From Siphonobacter sp048595215 (GTDB taxonomy: Bacteria > Bacteroidota > Bacteroidia > Cytophagales > Spirosomataceae): a stretch of 64,000 nt of DNA. Below are positions 8,810 to 17,380 of the stretch, piece after piece. The translations under genes and the position numbers were made by a program. Each line of letters opens with the position of its first letter. Position 1 is the stretch's first letter. The stretch lies in NCBI RefSeq assembly GCF_048595215.1, contig NZ_JBMDWJ010000261.1, positions 1-64,000 of the forward strand. The letters run 5' to 3'. A model generated the notes under the pieces. The model saw nothing but the letters and a program-made list of their open reading frames with translations. It made no database searches and was not told the DNA's origin.

Positions 8810-8845
8810 ACAAAAGGCCGGGATCAAGCGATCCCGGCCTTTTGT
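8810..8845. terminator. Bidirectional rho-independent terminator
   Basis: ACAAAAGGCCGGGAT and its complement form a 15-bp stem with a 6-base loop, flanked by A/T runs. It lies between the convergent J-domain-like gene and rng. Confidence 0.92.
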
Positions 8846-8855
8846 TTCTATGCAT

Positions 8856-10412
8856 TTATCCGTGTACCTCAATCGGCTCACCGGATTTATTGTAAAAATG
8901 GAATTCGGTAACTCCCAGCGAACTGTCCTGTACCAAATTTACCCAGGTTCGGTATTTCAGCCACCACTTCATTCGGCGAGACGGAAAACCGCTCATAAAG
9001 TATGAATAAAGGTAGGGGTGGAGCATAATCCGTAGCCCTTTTTCATTTTGCTTACTGAGTATGTAATCCAGATTTTGTTCAACAATGTCTGAGACTGCAA
9101 TACTCGCCGTAATCTTTCCCGTTCCACCGCAGGTTGGACAAACTTCCTGAGTCTGAATGTTGAGTTCGGGCCGTACCCGTTGCCGGGTAATCTGCATAAG
9201 ACCAAATTTAGTGAGGGGCAGAATGGTGAATTTCGAACGATCGAGCTTCATCTCTTCCCGCATCACGTCGTAAATCTGCTTCTTATTCTCGGGCTTTTTC
9301 ATGTCAATAAAATCAATGACGATGATGCCACCCATATCCCGAAGCCGCAACTGACGGGCAATTTCTTTGGCTGCTTCAATGTTTACATTGACCGCCGTAT
9401 CTTCCTGGCTTTCTTCCTGATTGGACTTATTACCAGAGTTTACATCAATGACGTGTAAGGCCTCCGTATGGTCGATAATCAGATAGCCGCCGCCCGGTAA
9501 ACTTACCGAACGCCCGAAAAGCATCTTAAGCTGCTTTTCAATGCCGAAATGTTCGAATACCTTGTTTTTCCCTTGATGGAATTTAACAATATTCTGCTTT
9601 TCGGGAGCAATCTGGGTAACATACGAACGAACCTCTTCGTACATGTCCTTATTGTCGAGCGTAATGCTGTCGAAGTTATCGTTCAGCATATCCCGCATAA
9701 TCGACGTAGCCCGGCTCATCTCACCGATGATTTTATCACGAGGCTTCGCATCCCGGAGGGATTTCATCCCGGCATCCCACTTGGCCAAAAGGCTTCGCAG
9801 GTCGAGTTCAATTTCCTCCGATTCTTTTCCTTCGGCAACCGTACGGATAATCACACCGAAGTTAGGCGGTTTGATACCCTGTACGAGCCGATGAAGGCGT
9901 TGACGTTCCTGTTTGCTGGTGATCTTTTTGGAAATGTTAATCGAATGTCCAAACGGAACAAGTACCAGAAAACGGCCTGCAATGGAAATGTCGCAGGAAA
10001 GTCGAGGACCTTTCGTAGAGATAGGTTCCTTAACAACCTGGACTAAAATAGGGGCATTTTTGGTTAAGACTTTATCAATCTTGCCATGCTTGTCTATTTC
10101 AGGCTCCATTTCGAACCCATTCAGCATGCCATCATTCACCCGTTTCGCAATTACATCTTTCGTGTACTTGTTGAGTGAGTTGATGTTATGCCCCAGGTCT
10201 AGGTAATGAAGAAAGGCATCTTTCTCGTACCCAATATCTATGAAAGCGGCATTGAGCCCGGTGACCAGTTTTTTGACCGTTCCCAGGTAGATATCGCCCA
10301 CAGAGAAGTGCTCTTCTGACTCTTCAAAGTGATATTCAACGATTCTTTTGTCCTGCAAAAGAGCGATTCTATCACCTTTGGGAGTCGAATTGATAACTAA
10401 TTCATTGCTCAC
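8856..10412 (-). CDS. rng: Ribonuclease E/G family endoribonuclease
   Basis: A 518-residue RNase G-type enzyme. An S1 RNA-binding domain lies at about residues 36-125 (VGDIYLGTVKKLVTGLNAAF). The catalytic core holds the acidic metal-binding residues in HVIDVNSGN and IVIDFIDMK, and the zinc-link CPTCGGTGK lies near the C-terminus. No long C-terminal degradosome scaffold is present. It cuts single-stranded AU-rich RNA in rRNA processing and mRNA decay, in the cytosol. It lies downstream of the HU, TPR and COX24-type genes on the same strand, an arrangement conserved in Bacteroidota beside mutY. Confidence 0.95.
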   Translation of the reverse strand: MSNELVINSTPKGDRIALLQDKRIVEYHFEESEEHFSVGDIYLGTVKKLVTGLNAAFIDIGYEKDAFLHYLDLGHNINSLNKYTKDVIAKRVNDGMLNGFEMEPEIDKHGKIDKVLTKNAPILVQVVKEPISTKGPRLSCDISIAGRFLVLVPFGHSINISKKITSKQERQRLHRLVQGIKPPNFGVIIRTVAEGKESEEIELDLRSLLAKWDAGMKSLRDAKPRDKIIGEMSRATSIMRDMLNDNFDSITLDNKDMYEEVRSYVTQIAPEKQNIVKFHQGKNKVFEHFGIEKQLKMLFGRSVSLPGGGYLIIDHTEALHVIDVNSGNKSNQEESQEDTAVNVNIEAAKEIARQLRLRDMGGIIVIDFIDMKKPENKKQIYDVMREEMKLDRSKFTILPLTKFGLMQITRQRVRPELNIQTQEVCPTCGGTGKITASIAVSDIVEQNLDYILSKQNEKGLRIMLHPYLYSYFMSGFPSRRMKWWLKYRTWVNLVQDSSLGVTEFHFYNKSGEPIEVHG

Positions 10413-10584
10413 AGGTGATGCTCAGAGGGTTTAGAGTAAACCCATAAGAAACGCTTCCAGCGACACGAAAGCGATGCTGACTTAACTTTTCTTATTCATT
10501 TACTCGGTTCGAACAGAATTGGGTGAATACACAAAAAGGCTGTAACCCAATCGGGCCAGCCCAAGGAGTGAAAAATGAAAAGTC

Positions 10585-10618
10585 AAAAAGTGAAAAGTGA
10601 AAAAACTGCACTTTTCAC
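10585..10618 (-). terminator. Hairpin terminator after the COX24-type gene
   Basis: GTGAAAAGTG (10590-10599) pairs with CACTTTTCAC (10609-10618). On the minus strand the stem is followed by a T-rich tract. It sits between the 29-codon gene and rng, so rng may have its own promoter. The surroundings consist of repeated GTGAAAA words. Confidence 0.6.
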
Positions 10619-10638
10619 CTTTCACTTTCCACTCGATG

Positions 10639-10728
10639 TTATTTCTTCTTGTGTCTGTTCTTTCTCAGCCGCTTTTTACGTTTGTGAGTAGCGATTTTGT
10701 GGCGTTTACGTTTTTTTCCGCAAGGCAT
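10639..10728 (-). CDS. 29-residue basic AURKAIP1/COX24 domain protein (ribosome-associated)
   Basis: This small gene reads from ATG at 10728 to TAA at 10639 and encodes MPCGKKRKRHKIATHKRKKR followed by LRKNRHKKK. About 60 percent of residues are Lys, Arg or His. The sequence matches the very short AURKAIP1/COX24 C-terminal domain proteins found throughout Bacteroidota, related to mitochondrial ribosomal protein mS38, so it is most likely a ribosomal or ribosome-associated protein (family knowledge; not testable from this window). It sits between the TPR gene and rng on the same strand. The position and near-identical family sequence make this a secure call despite its size. Confidence 0.88.
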   Translation of the reverse strand: MPCGKKRKRHKIATHKRKKRLRKNRHKKK

Positions 10729-10806
10729 AATTGAAAATGAGTTTAAAAGTTGTCGGTCTGCAGGGATCATACGATCACCCAAAAACCAGCAACCGAGTTA
10801 AAAAAA

Positions 10807-11643
10807 TTACTTTAACTGCTCCAGGTATTCCCGGACACCCGCCTGAATAGACGGGTCAGTTTCTTTCTTCCGAACCTCTTCCAGCAGAGGTTTGGCTTTT
10901 TCTTTTTGGCCCGTTTCAGCGTAGCAGATGCCTAGATAAAACATCGTGCGAGTACTGTTGGGGTGAGTCCGCAGGATTCGTTCGAAACGTCCAACCGCTT
11001 TCTCGTACTGGTTGGAACGCATGGAAAGAATGCCCAGGTTGAACAAGGCAGGTTCAAAGTCCGGGTCCTGTTCCAAAAGCTCGCGTAACATGCCGATACC
11101 CTGCATGGGGTTCGCCGTGGATACGTAAGTCATGGCCAGGTTGGCTTTTGCCTGCAGCAGGTTCGGATTCTGGTCCAGGGCTTTCTGGTACCAATCCCGC
11201 GTTTGCTGACCTAGCGTTGCCGCTTTATCTGAATCAAGGGCAAACGTAAAGGCTTCGTAATACCGATCGCCCGCTTTCAAGTAGCGTTCGACCGTCGGTT
11301 GTAGTCCAGCCATTTCTCCGGCGAAATAGGCTGCACTGTCAAACCGGCTCACTTGAGTAAAGAGTTCCGACAATTGCTCGCCGGCCCTAATGCGTTCGCT
11401 CGTGGAGTGGTTGGTACTTTCAAAAATCTGACGGGCTCCGTCGATGGCTTTGCGTTGTTCAGCCGGGACGGGGGGCAGATGGGTTTCAGCGGCCGGAGCT
11501 GAGGGTTTGGACGCTTCTGACTGCGTTGGTACTTTATTCTCCGTGGCTCGTTTATCATCCTTCACGGCTACTTTCGGCAGACTATACAGCCCGCCAATCG
11601 AAGCAACAGCAACAACGATAAGGGTAATAAATGATTTCTTCAC
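10807..11643 (-). CDS. Membrane-anchored tetratricopeptide repeat protein
   Basis: A 278-residue protein with one N-terminal hydrophobic segment (residues 4-24, signal anchor or uncleaved signal). A Pro/Ala/Lys-rich linker follows, then helical repeats from about residue 55. TPR units with the usual spacing appear at about 150-270 (for example ALFNLGILSMRSNQYEKAVG and TMFYLGICYAETGQKEKAKP). TPRs mediate protein contacts; the partner is unknown. It lies 199 bases downstream of HU and upstream of the COX24-type gene and rng, all on the minus strand. It probably faces the periplasm. Confidence 0.82.
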   Translation of the reverse strand: MKKSFITLIVVAVASIGGLYSLPKVAVKDDKRATENKVPTQSEASKPSAPAAETHLPPVPAEQRKAIDGARQIFESTNHSTSERIRAGEQLSELFTQVSRFDSAAYFAGEMAGLQPTVERYLKAGDRYYEAFTFALDSDKAATLGQQTRDWYQKALDQNPNLLQAKANLAMTYVSTANPMQGIGMLRELLEQDPDFEPALFNLGILSMRSNQYEKAVGRFERILRTHPNSTRTMFYLGICYAETGQKEKAKPLLEEVRKKETDPSIQAGVREYLEQLK

Positions 11644-11842
11644 AGGAGCAATGATTTTAAAAATTTGAGACTAACGATTAGCGAATACGATTCAGCAGAT
11701 AGAGAAAGTCACAAATTCAACACTTACCAAAGCAAATCAATTCATTGGGTACTTAAAAAATCTGGACAGGAGGGCAGAAAGAAAGTATAGCATGATTGTT
11801 AGCCTTCTTCCTACCCTGCATATCCGGAGCTATACCAGCGGC

Positions 11843-12142
11843 TTAAACGGCTTGGCTAGCTTTTTCAGAAGTTTTTACTGATTCTGTAAATTCTTTAGCG
11901 GGCTTAAAGCTAGGAATGTAGTGCTCGGGGATTTCCATCGTCGTGTTTTTAGAGATGTTCCGTGCTACTTTCTTCGCCCGCTTCTTATTCACGAAGCTGC
12001 CGAAACCGCGAACGTATACCGGCTCACCATCCACGAGAGCTTCTTTCACTACGCCAAAGAATGTCTCCAGGCTCTGAGCTACATCAGCTTTGTCAATGCC
12101 GGTCTTTTCGGCGATTTTTGCGATCACGTCTGCTTTGGTCAC
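11843..12142 (-). CDS. HU family DNA-binding protein
   Basis: A 99-residue histone-like protein beginning MTKADVIAKIAEKTGIDK, the classic HU/IHF N-terminal helix pair. The GFGSF motif is followed by basic residues and a beta-arm region (ARNISKNTTMEIPEHYIPSF; PSFKPAKEF). It binds and bends DNA as a dimer in the nucleoid. HU and IHF subunits cannot be told apart safely here. It is transcribed away from mutY and has a good promoter at 12215-12244. Confidence 0.95.
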   Translation of the reverse strand: MTKADVIAKIAEKTGIDKADVAQSLETFFGVVKEALVDGEPVYVRGFGSFVNKKRAKKVARNISKNTTMEIPEHYIPSFKPAKEFTESVKTSEKASQAV

Positions 12143-12214
12143 TTGGGTAAACTTTAAAAGGTTTATAATGATTTTTAATTGAGAAAGTGCCTAAGGCTCA
12201 AAATTTTAGAGGCA

Positions 12215-12244
12215 CAAAAGTACGGGTTTGAATTCATTTGCAAA
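12215..12244 (-). promoter_or_regulatory. Promoter of the HU gene (TTTG-N18-TACTTTTG)
   Basis: On the minus strand a TTTG -33 box (12241-12244) is separated by 18 bases from a perfect -7 box TACTTTTG (12215-12222), about 73 bases upstream of the HU start. It lies in the 303-base divergent gap between HU and mutY. The rest of the gap (12245-12445) is AT-rich with nothing else I can name. Confidence 0.7.
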
Positions 12245-12445
12245 ACAATTATTCAGAAATGTGGTCAATATTTTTTTTGTAACCGACTCGTATTTAGCGA
12301 ATTATACCTCTTTTCGTGACGAAAACTAAGTGCGTAGAAGGCCTGGTTTCTCCTCGTTTTTGTCACTTTTACCTCACTTCTGCCAGTCTGTCGGCCCTCG
12401 TAAAGTGGCTTGATTCTTTTAGTTTCTTCGGCTTTACACCCTGAA

Positions 12446-13513
12446 ATGACCAACGATTTTTTTGCTCCCCAACTACTGGCTTGGTACGAACGTTATGGCC
12501 GCGATTTACCTTGGCGACATACCACCAATCCTTATCACATCTGGCTTTCGGAAATCATCCTCCAGCAAACGCGGGTCGTGCAGGGAATGCCTTATTACTA
12601 CCGCTTCATCGAAACGTTTCCAACCATTACGGACCTAGCCAGTGCCGACGAACGGGAGGTACTACGGCTTTGGCAAGGGCTAGGTTATTACTCCAGAGCT
12701 CGAAATTTGCATCGCACGGCTAAAATCGTTGTGGAAGACTACGGCGGCGTTTTCCCCACTACGTACCAGGAGCTACTGAAACTCAAAGGAATTGGCCCCT
12801 ATACAGCCGCCGCCATTGCCTCCTTCGCCTTCCGCGAAAAAGTGGCGGTACTGGATGGAAACGTGTACCGGGTGCTCTCGCGTATATTCGGGATCGAAAC
12901 GGATATTACCAGTCACGCTGCTAAAGCCCAATTTACTCAACTGGCCAATTCACTGATTTCGGCTGAGCATCCGGACTTGTTTAATCACGCCATCATGGAT
13001 TTCGGTGCGACGCAGTGCGTACCCGTTTCACCCCAATGTATGTTTTGTACGTTTAATCAGGTCTGTGAAGCGAATCTCACGGGACGACAGAGTCAACTTC
13101 CCGTCAAAGCGAAGAAGGCGAAAGTACGTGATCGTTTTTTTCACTATGTAGTATTGGAAGACGAACAGGGTCGACTGGCCATGCGTGAACGTACCGGGAA
13201 AGATGTCTGGACGAACATGTTTGATTTTATGTTGATCGAAGACGAGCAACTGCTGGATTGGGAAATGCTTAGTCAACACGTTAGTTTGAAGCCCTTATTA
13301 CCGGACTTGGTACTGCTGGATGAGTCGCCCGTGTATACACATGTACTCTCGCACCAACGTATTGAAACGCGTTTCTGGCATTTGAAAGTATCCCGACCGC
13401 TAGCCTTACCTGAACCCCTGCACTGGTATACCCCAGAAGCCATCGATCAGTTGCCTAAATCGGTCTTAGTACTCAAATTTATTACGAAGTGGATGAGTGA
13501 AATAACTGATTGA
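12446..13513 (+). CDS. mutY: A/G-specific adenine glycosylase MutY
   Basis: A 355-residue DNA repair enzyme that removes adenine mispaired with 8-oxoguanine. It shows LPWR near residue 21, the helix-hairpin-helix LKGIGPYTAAAIA at 113-125, catalytic Glu36 (SEIILQQTR) and Asp137 (VLDGNV), and the 4Fe-4S ligands C191, C198, C201 and C207 (C-x6-C-x2-C-x5-C). The C-terminal part is the NUDIX-like 8-oxoG recognition domain. I chose the ATG at 12446, which gives the normal family length; upstream codons in frame are not family-like. The gene is divergent from HU and upstream of ssb and gldE, a conserved Bacteroidota order. Confidence 0.96.
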   Translation: MTNDFFAPQLLAWYERYGRDLPWRHTTNPYHIWLSEIILQQTRVVQGMPYYYRFIETFPTITDLASADEREVLRLWQGLGYYSRARNLHRTAKIVVEDYGGVFPTTYQELLKLKGIGPYTAAAIASFAFREKVAVLDGNVYRVLSRIFGIETDITSHAAKAQFTQLANSLISAEHPDLFNHAIMDFGATQCVPVSPQCMFCTFNQVCEANLTGRQSQLPVKAKKAKVRDRFFHYVVLEDEQGRLAMRERTGKDVWTNMFDFMLIEDEQLLDWEMLSQHVSLKPLLPDLVLLDESPVYTHVLSHQRIETRFWHLKVSRPLALPEPLHWYTPEAIDQLPKSVLVLKFITKWMSEITD

Positions 13514-13541
13514 TCGGTAGGGCAGTACCCGGAAATTTCGC

Positions 13542-13572
13542 TTTGATTTACCCGGAAAATTTCGTAATTTCA
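13542..13572 (+). promoter_or_regulatory. Promoter of ssb (TTTG-N19-TAATTTCA)
   Basis: A TTTG -33 box at 13542-13545 is separated by 19 bases from a -7-like TAATTTCA at 13565-13572 (consensus TAnnTTTG), 27 bases before the ssb start. Spacing is ideal and the -7 box has two mismatches at its end. Confidence 0.55.
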
Positions 13573-13598
13573 CATTCAATCCTACTGACTATTTTAAC

Positions 13599-14081
13599 AT
13601 GGCACGGACGTTCAATAAAGTAATTTTAATCGGTAATCTCGGGCGTGATCCCGAGACGCGGACGCTTCCCAGCGGAGCTAAAGTAACGGAATTTAGTGTG
13701 GCTACTACTGAATCGTACACGACCCGTACGGGCGAAAAAGTAGAACAGACGACTTGGTTCCGGGCAGAAGCCTGGGAACGCCTGAGCGACATCGCTTCTC
13801 AGTATCTGAAAAAAGGAGATCAGGTGTATTTAGAGGGCCGTTTACGGATGGAAGAGTTCACCGATAAAGAGGGCAACACCCGTTCAGCTTTACGTTTACG
13901 GGTAATGGAACTTAACCTGATGGGTAGCGGTGGCCGTACTGAAGAGGGTGGTTTCACACCGGCTTCGACGAGTAGTGCGTCAGCTCCTGCGGTAGCAGCG
14001 AGTCCCGCAGCTCCCCGGCCCACTACGCCGGTGGCTCCTGCTTTCAATAGTGGTAGCGACGAAGACGATTTACCTTTCTAG
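13599..14081 (+). CDS. ssb: Single-stranded DNA-binding protein
   Basis: A 160-residue protein. Residues 1-110 form the OB-fold, beginning MARTFNKVILIGNLGRDPE. A Ser/Ala/Pro-rich linker follows, then the acidic tip DEDDLPF, which recruits replication and repair partners. It binds single-stranded DNA as a homotetramer. It lies between mutY and gldE on the same strand. Confidence 0.97.
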   Translation: MARTFNKVILIGNLGRDPETRTLPSGAKVTEFSVATTESYTTRTGEKVEQTTWFRAEAWERLSDIASQYLKKGDQVYLEGRLRMEEFTDKEGNTRSALRLRVMELNLMGSGGRTEEGGFTPASTSSASAPAVAASPAAPRPTTPVAPAFNSGSDEDDLPF

Positions 14082-14205
14082 GCATTAAATCTGCTGACGA
14101 TAATTAGTACATATCCGTTAATCCTGATTGTTTTGCAAATCGGTCGGGGTTAACGGATTCAATTTTTTGTTACCTTGGCTTACGTTTCACCAAACGCTTC
14201 CTGAC

Positions 14206-15594
14206 TTGGAGCCACATTTGCTCACTGAATCCGCCCTGACCCTGGGCGATATTTTAGACCCATTCCCTATGTGGGCACCTCTCGCCAACGCGGTAGGTGC
14301 CGGATTCTACATCAGCAACGGCCTTATACTGTTGTTATTACTAGCCGCCTCGGCTTTAGCCGCCGGTTCAGAAGTAGGCTTTTTTTCTCTCTCACTCGAC
14401 GCCCGTAACGAAATTCGGGATAGTGACAACGCCGCCGAACGCCGGATTGCCAAATTGCTCGATCATCCGCAGTTGTTACTGGCGACGCTTCTTATCTTCA
14501 AGAACTTACTCGACATCACGCTAGTCACCTTGACCTCCATTGCTACCAAGGAAGCCCTGGGCGAAGGGGTTGCGGCTTGGGTAGGCGTAGTGATTCAAAC
14601 CGTTGGCGTAACCTTTCTGATTGTATTTTTCGGTGAATTGATACCTAAAGTCTGGGCCAATCAGAATCCGATTCGCTTTCTGAAGATTACAGCTCCGGTG
14701 ATTGAGGCCGCTCAGTTTCTCTTTCGGCCGATTTCAGTACCGTTGATGGGTATTTCCAATATTATCGAAAAACGGGTACAACGGAAAGGCTATACCATTA
14801 CTGCCGAAGAACTCAGCCACGCTCTGGAAATCACAACGGGAAAGGATACGTCTTTGGAGCAAAAGGAAATCCTGCGGGGGATCGTTAACTTCAGTAGTAT
14901 TTCGGCCCGACAGATTATGCGGTCCCGTATGGATATTACTGCTTTCGATATTGAGCTGGATTTCCACGAATTGATGGATAAGATCAATAAGTCGGGTTAC
15001 TCGCGTGTACCCGTTTATCGAACGTCGATCGACAAGATTGAAGGTATTTTGTACATCAAGGATCTCTTGCCCCACATTGATAAAGACGAACATTACGAAT
15101 GGCAAGCCAATGTAAGACCCGTCTATTTTATTCCCGAAAGCAAAAAGATTGACGATTTGCTCCATGATTTCCAGGAAAAACGCGTCCATATGGCCATCGT
15201 CGTGAATGAATACGGCGAAACCGAAGGGCTGATTACGCTGGAAGATATCATTGAAGAAATTGTAGGGGATATTCGTGATGAGTACGACGAAGAAGAAATT
15301 CAGTACACGAAGATTGATGAAAATACGTACGTGTTTGAAGGCAAAACGTCTCTCAACGATGTAACCAAAGTGATGAACATGGGTATCGACGTCTTTGGGA
15401 ACGTACGCGGCGATAGCGAATCGTTGGGTGGATTGTTACTGGAATTATTTGGACGTCTACCCAAAGTAAATGAAGAAGTAGTGCATGATGTATTCACGTT
15501 CCGCGTACTCGCCGCTGATCAGAAACGAATCAAGAAAGTTCGCGTTTCTATGCAGCGAAGCGAAATCAAAAAACAGGATCGTACTTTAGATTAA
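14206..15594 (+). CDS. gldE: Gliding motility-associated protein GldE (CorC/HlyC-type membrane protein)
   Basis: A 462-residue inner-membrane protein. A DUF21 (CNNM) membrane region with about three helices covers residues 25-200, a CBS-domain pair lies at about 215-340, and a CorC_HlyC domain at 370-455. The domain set alone would be called a hemolysin or transporter-associated protein. Its position directly after ssb and mutY matches gldE of gliding Bacteroidota. The start is uncertain: TTG at 14206 gives M-EPHLL, preceded by a TACCTTGG box at 14171-14178; TTG at 14128 would add 26 residues, and the first ATG lies further in. GldE supports gliding together with GldD; the exact function is unknown. 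Confidence 0.82.
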   Translation: MEPHLLTESALTLGDILDPFPMWAPLANAVGAGFYISNGLILLLLLAASALAAGSEVGFFSLSLDARNEIRDSDNAAERRIAKLLDHPQLLLATLLIFKNLLDITLVTLTSIATKEALGEGVAAWVGVVIQTVGVTFLIVFFGELIPKVWANQNPIRFLKITAPVIEAAQFLFRPISVPLMGISNIIEKRVQRKGYTITAEELSHALEITTGKDTSLEQKEILRGIVNFSSISARQIMRSRMDITAFDIELDFHELMDKINKSGYSRVPVYRTSIDKIEGILYIKDLLPHIDKDEHYEWQANVRPVYFIPESKKIDDLLHDFQEKRVHMAIVVNEYGETEGLITLEDIIEEIVGDIRDEYDEEEIQYTKIDENTYVFEGKTSLNDVTKVMNMGIDVFGNVRGDSESLGGLLLELFGRLPKVNEEVVHDVFTFRVLAADQKRIKKVRVSMQRSEIKKQDRTLD

Positions 15595-15632
15595 TAGCTT
15601 AATTCAGTTAAATTCTATCATAACCTCAATCC

Positions 15633-16025
15633 ATGGATCGTCGATCATTTGTGAAAAATGCCTCCGTTGTTGCGGCTGCCGGTGCAGTAGCAGTACCCCA
15701 TGCCGATGAAAAACTAACCTTTGTTCACCACGTATTTTTCTGGTTGAAAAATCCGAAAAATAAAGCCGAACATGATCAGTTACTGAATGCCCTGAAGAGT
15801 CTGGGTAAGCTGTCAGTGATCAAACACGCTCACATCGGTAAACCCGTCGTTACGGAATTCGATAAGGCGGTGACGGATGGTACCTACAGTTTCTCGGTTA
15901 TGCTGGTCTTTGCGTCCGCTAAAGACGAGCAGACCTACCTGGTACACCCCGAACACAAAGCCTTCATCGATAAGAACAAACATTTGTGGAGTAAAGTAGT
16001 CGTTTACGATTCACAGTTGATCTAA
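15633..16025 (+). CDS. Dabb family protein with Tat-like signal
   Basis: A 130-residue protein. The N-terminus MDRRSFVKNASVVAAAGAVA is a twin-arginine-like export signal. The remainder is a single stress-responsive alpha/beta barrel (Dabb) domain with the typical start LTFVHHVFFWLKNP and the late KAFIDKN segment. Dabb proteins are dimeric ferredoxin-like folds; some are cyclases or degradative enzymes, others have unknown roles. The gene lies after gldE with a 38-base gap and ends at a strong terminator. Export suggests a periplasmic role. Confidence 0.85.
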   Translation: MDRRSFVKNASVVAAAGAVAVPHADEKLTFVHHVFFWLKNPKNKAEHDQLLNALKSLGKLSVIKHAHIGKPVVTEFDKAVTDGTYSFSVMLVFASAKDEQTYLVHPEHKAFIDKNKHLWSKVVVYDSQLI

Positions 16026-16043
16026 TCCATAGCCAGACAAAAA

Positions 16044-16082
16044 AGAAGGGATGCCTCAAACAGGCATCCCTTCTTTTTTTCT
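16044..16082. terminator. Bidirectional rho-independent terminator
   Basis: AGAAGGGATGCCT and its complement form a 13-bp stem with a 5-base loop, followed by a run of T's, with A's upstream. It lies between the Dabb gene and the convergent SDR gene. Confidence 0.93.
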
Positions 16083-16096
16083 CTCATAAAAGCGTA

Positions 16097-16912
16097 TTAA
16101 CCATTGTCGGCAAATTCTGGATAGAGCATCATCCCGCCGTCGATATAGATCGCTTCTCCGGTGATATAGTCCGATTCGTCCGAGGAGAGCCATACAGCTA
16201 GTTTAGCCACGTCTTCCGGTTTACCGATGCGTTTGTACGGAATCAGATCCATCAGAGCAGGCATCTTTTCGGGATCACTCCATACGTCTTTATTGATGGG
16301 TGTTTTAATGGCTCCTGGGCTGATGGCATTCACCCGAATTTTCAAAGGAGCCAATTCCTGAGCGATAGACTTCATGAACATCAGTACACCGCCTTTTGAA
16401 GCGGCGTAGTTGACGTGTCCAGCCCAGGGGATCATATCATGAACCGAACTCATGCAAATGATTTTACCAATAGCGTTTGCCTCTTGGGAAGGATTCGCTT
16501 CGGCCTGCTTCACGAATTGACGGGCAGCCAGATTTGAGCAGATAAACTGGCTGGTTAGGTTAGTCGAGATGACGGCTTCCCACTGGTCAAGGGTCATTTC
16601 CAGAAAAGGAGCATCTACCTGACGACCTGAGTTATTCACGAGAATATCCAGCTTGCCGAAGGCTTCCAGCGTTTGATCAAACATTTGCTTGACATCTTCT
16701 TCTTTGCTTACATCCGCTTTCACGATAATGCCTTTGCCGCCGAAGGCTTCAATCTGAGCTAAGGCATCTTCTGCACCTTCGGATGTTTTATGATAGTTGA
16801 TGACAACCGAAGCACCTTCACGGGCCATTTCGATAGCGATTGCTTTTCCAATGCCGGAACTAGCACCCGTAATCATTGCTACGGAATCTTTGAGTCGTTG
16901 ATAGGAAGCCAT
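16097..16912 (-). CDS. SDR family oxidoreductase (glucose 1-dehydrogenase-like)
   Basis: A 271-residue classical short-chain dehydrogenase. It shows the cofactor motif TGASSGIGKA at about 16-25, NNSG at about 92, the catalytic Ser, Tyr and Lys in SSVHD...YAASKGG, and the C-terminal SDESDYITGEAIYIDGGM. The pattern resembles Bacillus glucose 1-dehydrogenase and the stress-induced SDRs of many bacteria. The true substrate cannot be read from sequence. It lies 26 bases downstream of a 63-residue gene on the same strand and may share its transcript. Confidence 0.88.
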   Translation of the reverse strand: MASYQRLKDSVAMITGASSGIGKAIAIEMAREGASVVINYHKTSEGAEDALAQIEAFGGKGIIVKADVSKEEDVKQMFDQTLEAFGKLDILVNNSGRQVDAPFLEMTLDQWEAVISTNLTSQFICSNLAARQFVKQAEANPSQEANAIGKIICMSSVHDMIPWAGHVNYAASKGGVLMFMKSIAQELAPLKIRVNAISPGAIKTPINKDVWSDPEKMPALMDLIPYKRIGKPEDVAKLAVWLSSDESDYITGEAIYIDGGMMLYPEFADNG

Positions 16913-16938
16913 AAGTAGTAAGTAGGATAATAGTAAAG

Positions 16939-17130
16939 CTAATTATAATAGGTTTCTGACAAACGGCGAGCGGGCACTTGACGCCAGGCCCATCGCCGGG
17001 CCAATTCGCTGGCCATTTTGATAGCCTCGGCTGGACTTCGTCTACCGCCCCGCATTAAACGTTTGGCAATCAGTAAGGCACGCTCCCGAGTCGTGGGCGA
17101 AAGAGTTCCTAACATTTCTTCTGATTTCAT
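16939..17130 (-). CDS. Small conserved-type helical protein of unknown function (63 aa)
   Basis: A 63-residue basic protein with no signal. The core RALLIAKRLMRGGR...SPAEAIKMASELARRWA looks like two amphipathic helices, and the 'EAI.MA....A..WA' pattern is reminiscent of short conserved proteins in other bacteria, but I cannot name a family. Codon use is like its neighbours. It is directly upstream of, and codirectional with, the SDR gene. It could be real or a chance frame; I lean to real because of composition and placement. Confidence 0.5.
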   Translation of the reverse strand: MKSEEMLGTLSPTTRERALLIAKRLMRGGRRSPAEAIKMASELARRWAWRQVPARRLSETYYN

Positions 17131-17295
17131 AGCTGTTTTGGGTTTTGGGGAGGATGAAAGAAAGTTTTGTGCCGGGTAGAGAAGGGGTAAACCCGTTCAA
17201 AGCATGGGTAGTCATTTCCCCAAAAACGTTAGATAAAGCAGTAGGCACCTGAATTTCTTTAATTAGAAGAAGAAAAGCACAACGGCATGGAAATT

Positions 17296-17312
17296 GCTAG
17301 TAAATGACTAGC
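17296..17312. promoter_or_regulatory. Perfect inverted repeat GCTAGT-N5-ACTAGC (possible operator)
   Basis: GCTAGT and ACTAGC flank five bases in the 250-base divergent gap between the 63-residue gene and the small barrel gene. The repeat is short and has no T tract, so it fits a dimeric repressor site better than a terminator. No regulator is known. Confidence 0.3.
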
Positions 17313-17380
17313 ATATTTTCATTTATCAATGATGACTAGGATGAGTACAATCGTTGATTACTTGTTAAGATGAACTACCC

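Noticed and set aside
12265..12453. A 62-codon frame on the minus strand in the HU-mutY gap
   Set aside because: It overlaps the mutY start, has no recognisable features and an unusual composition; no separate promoter.
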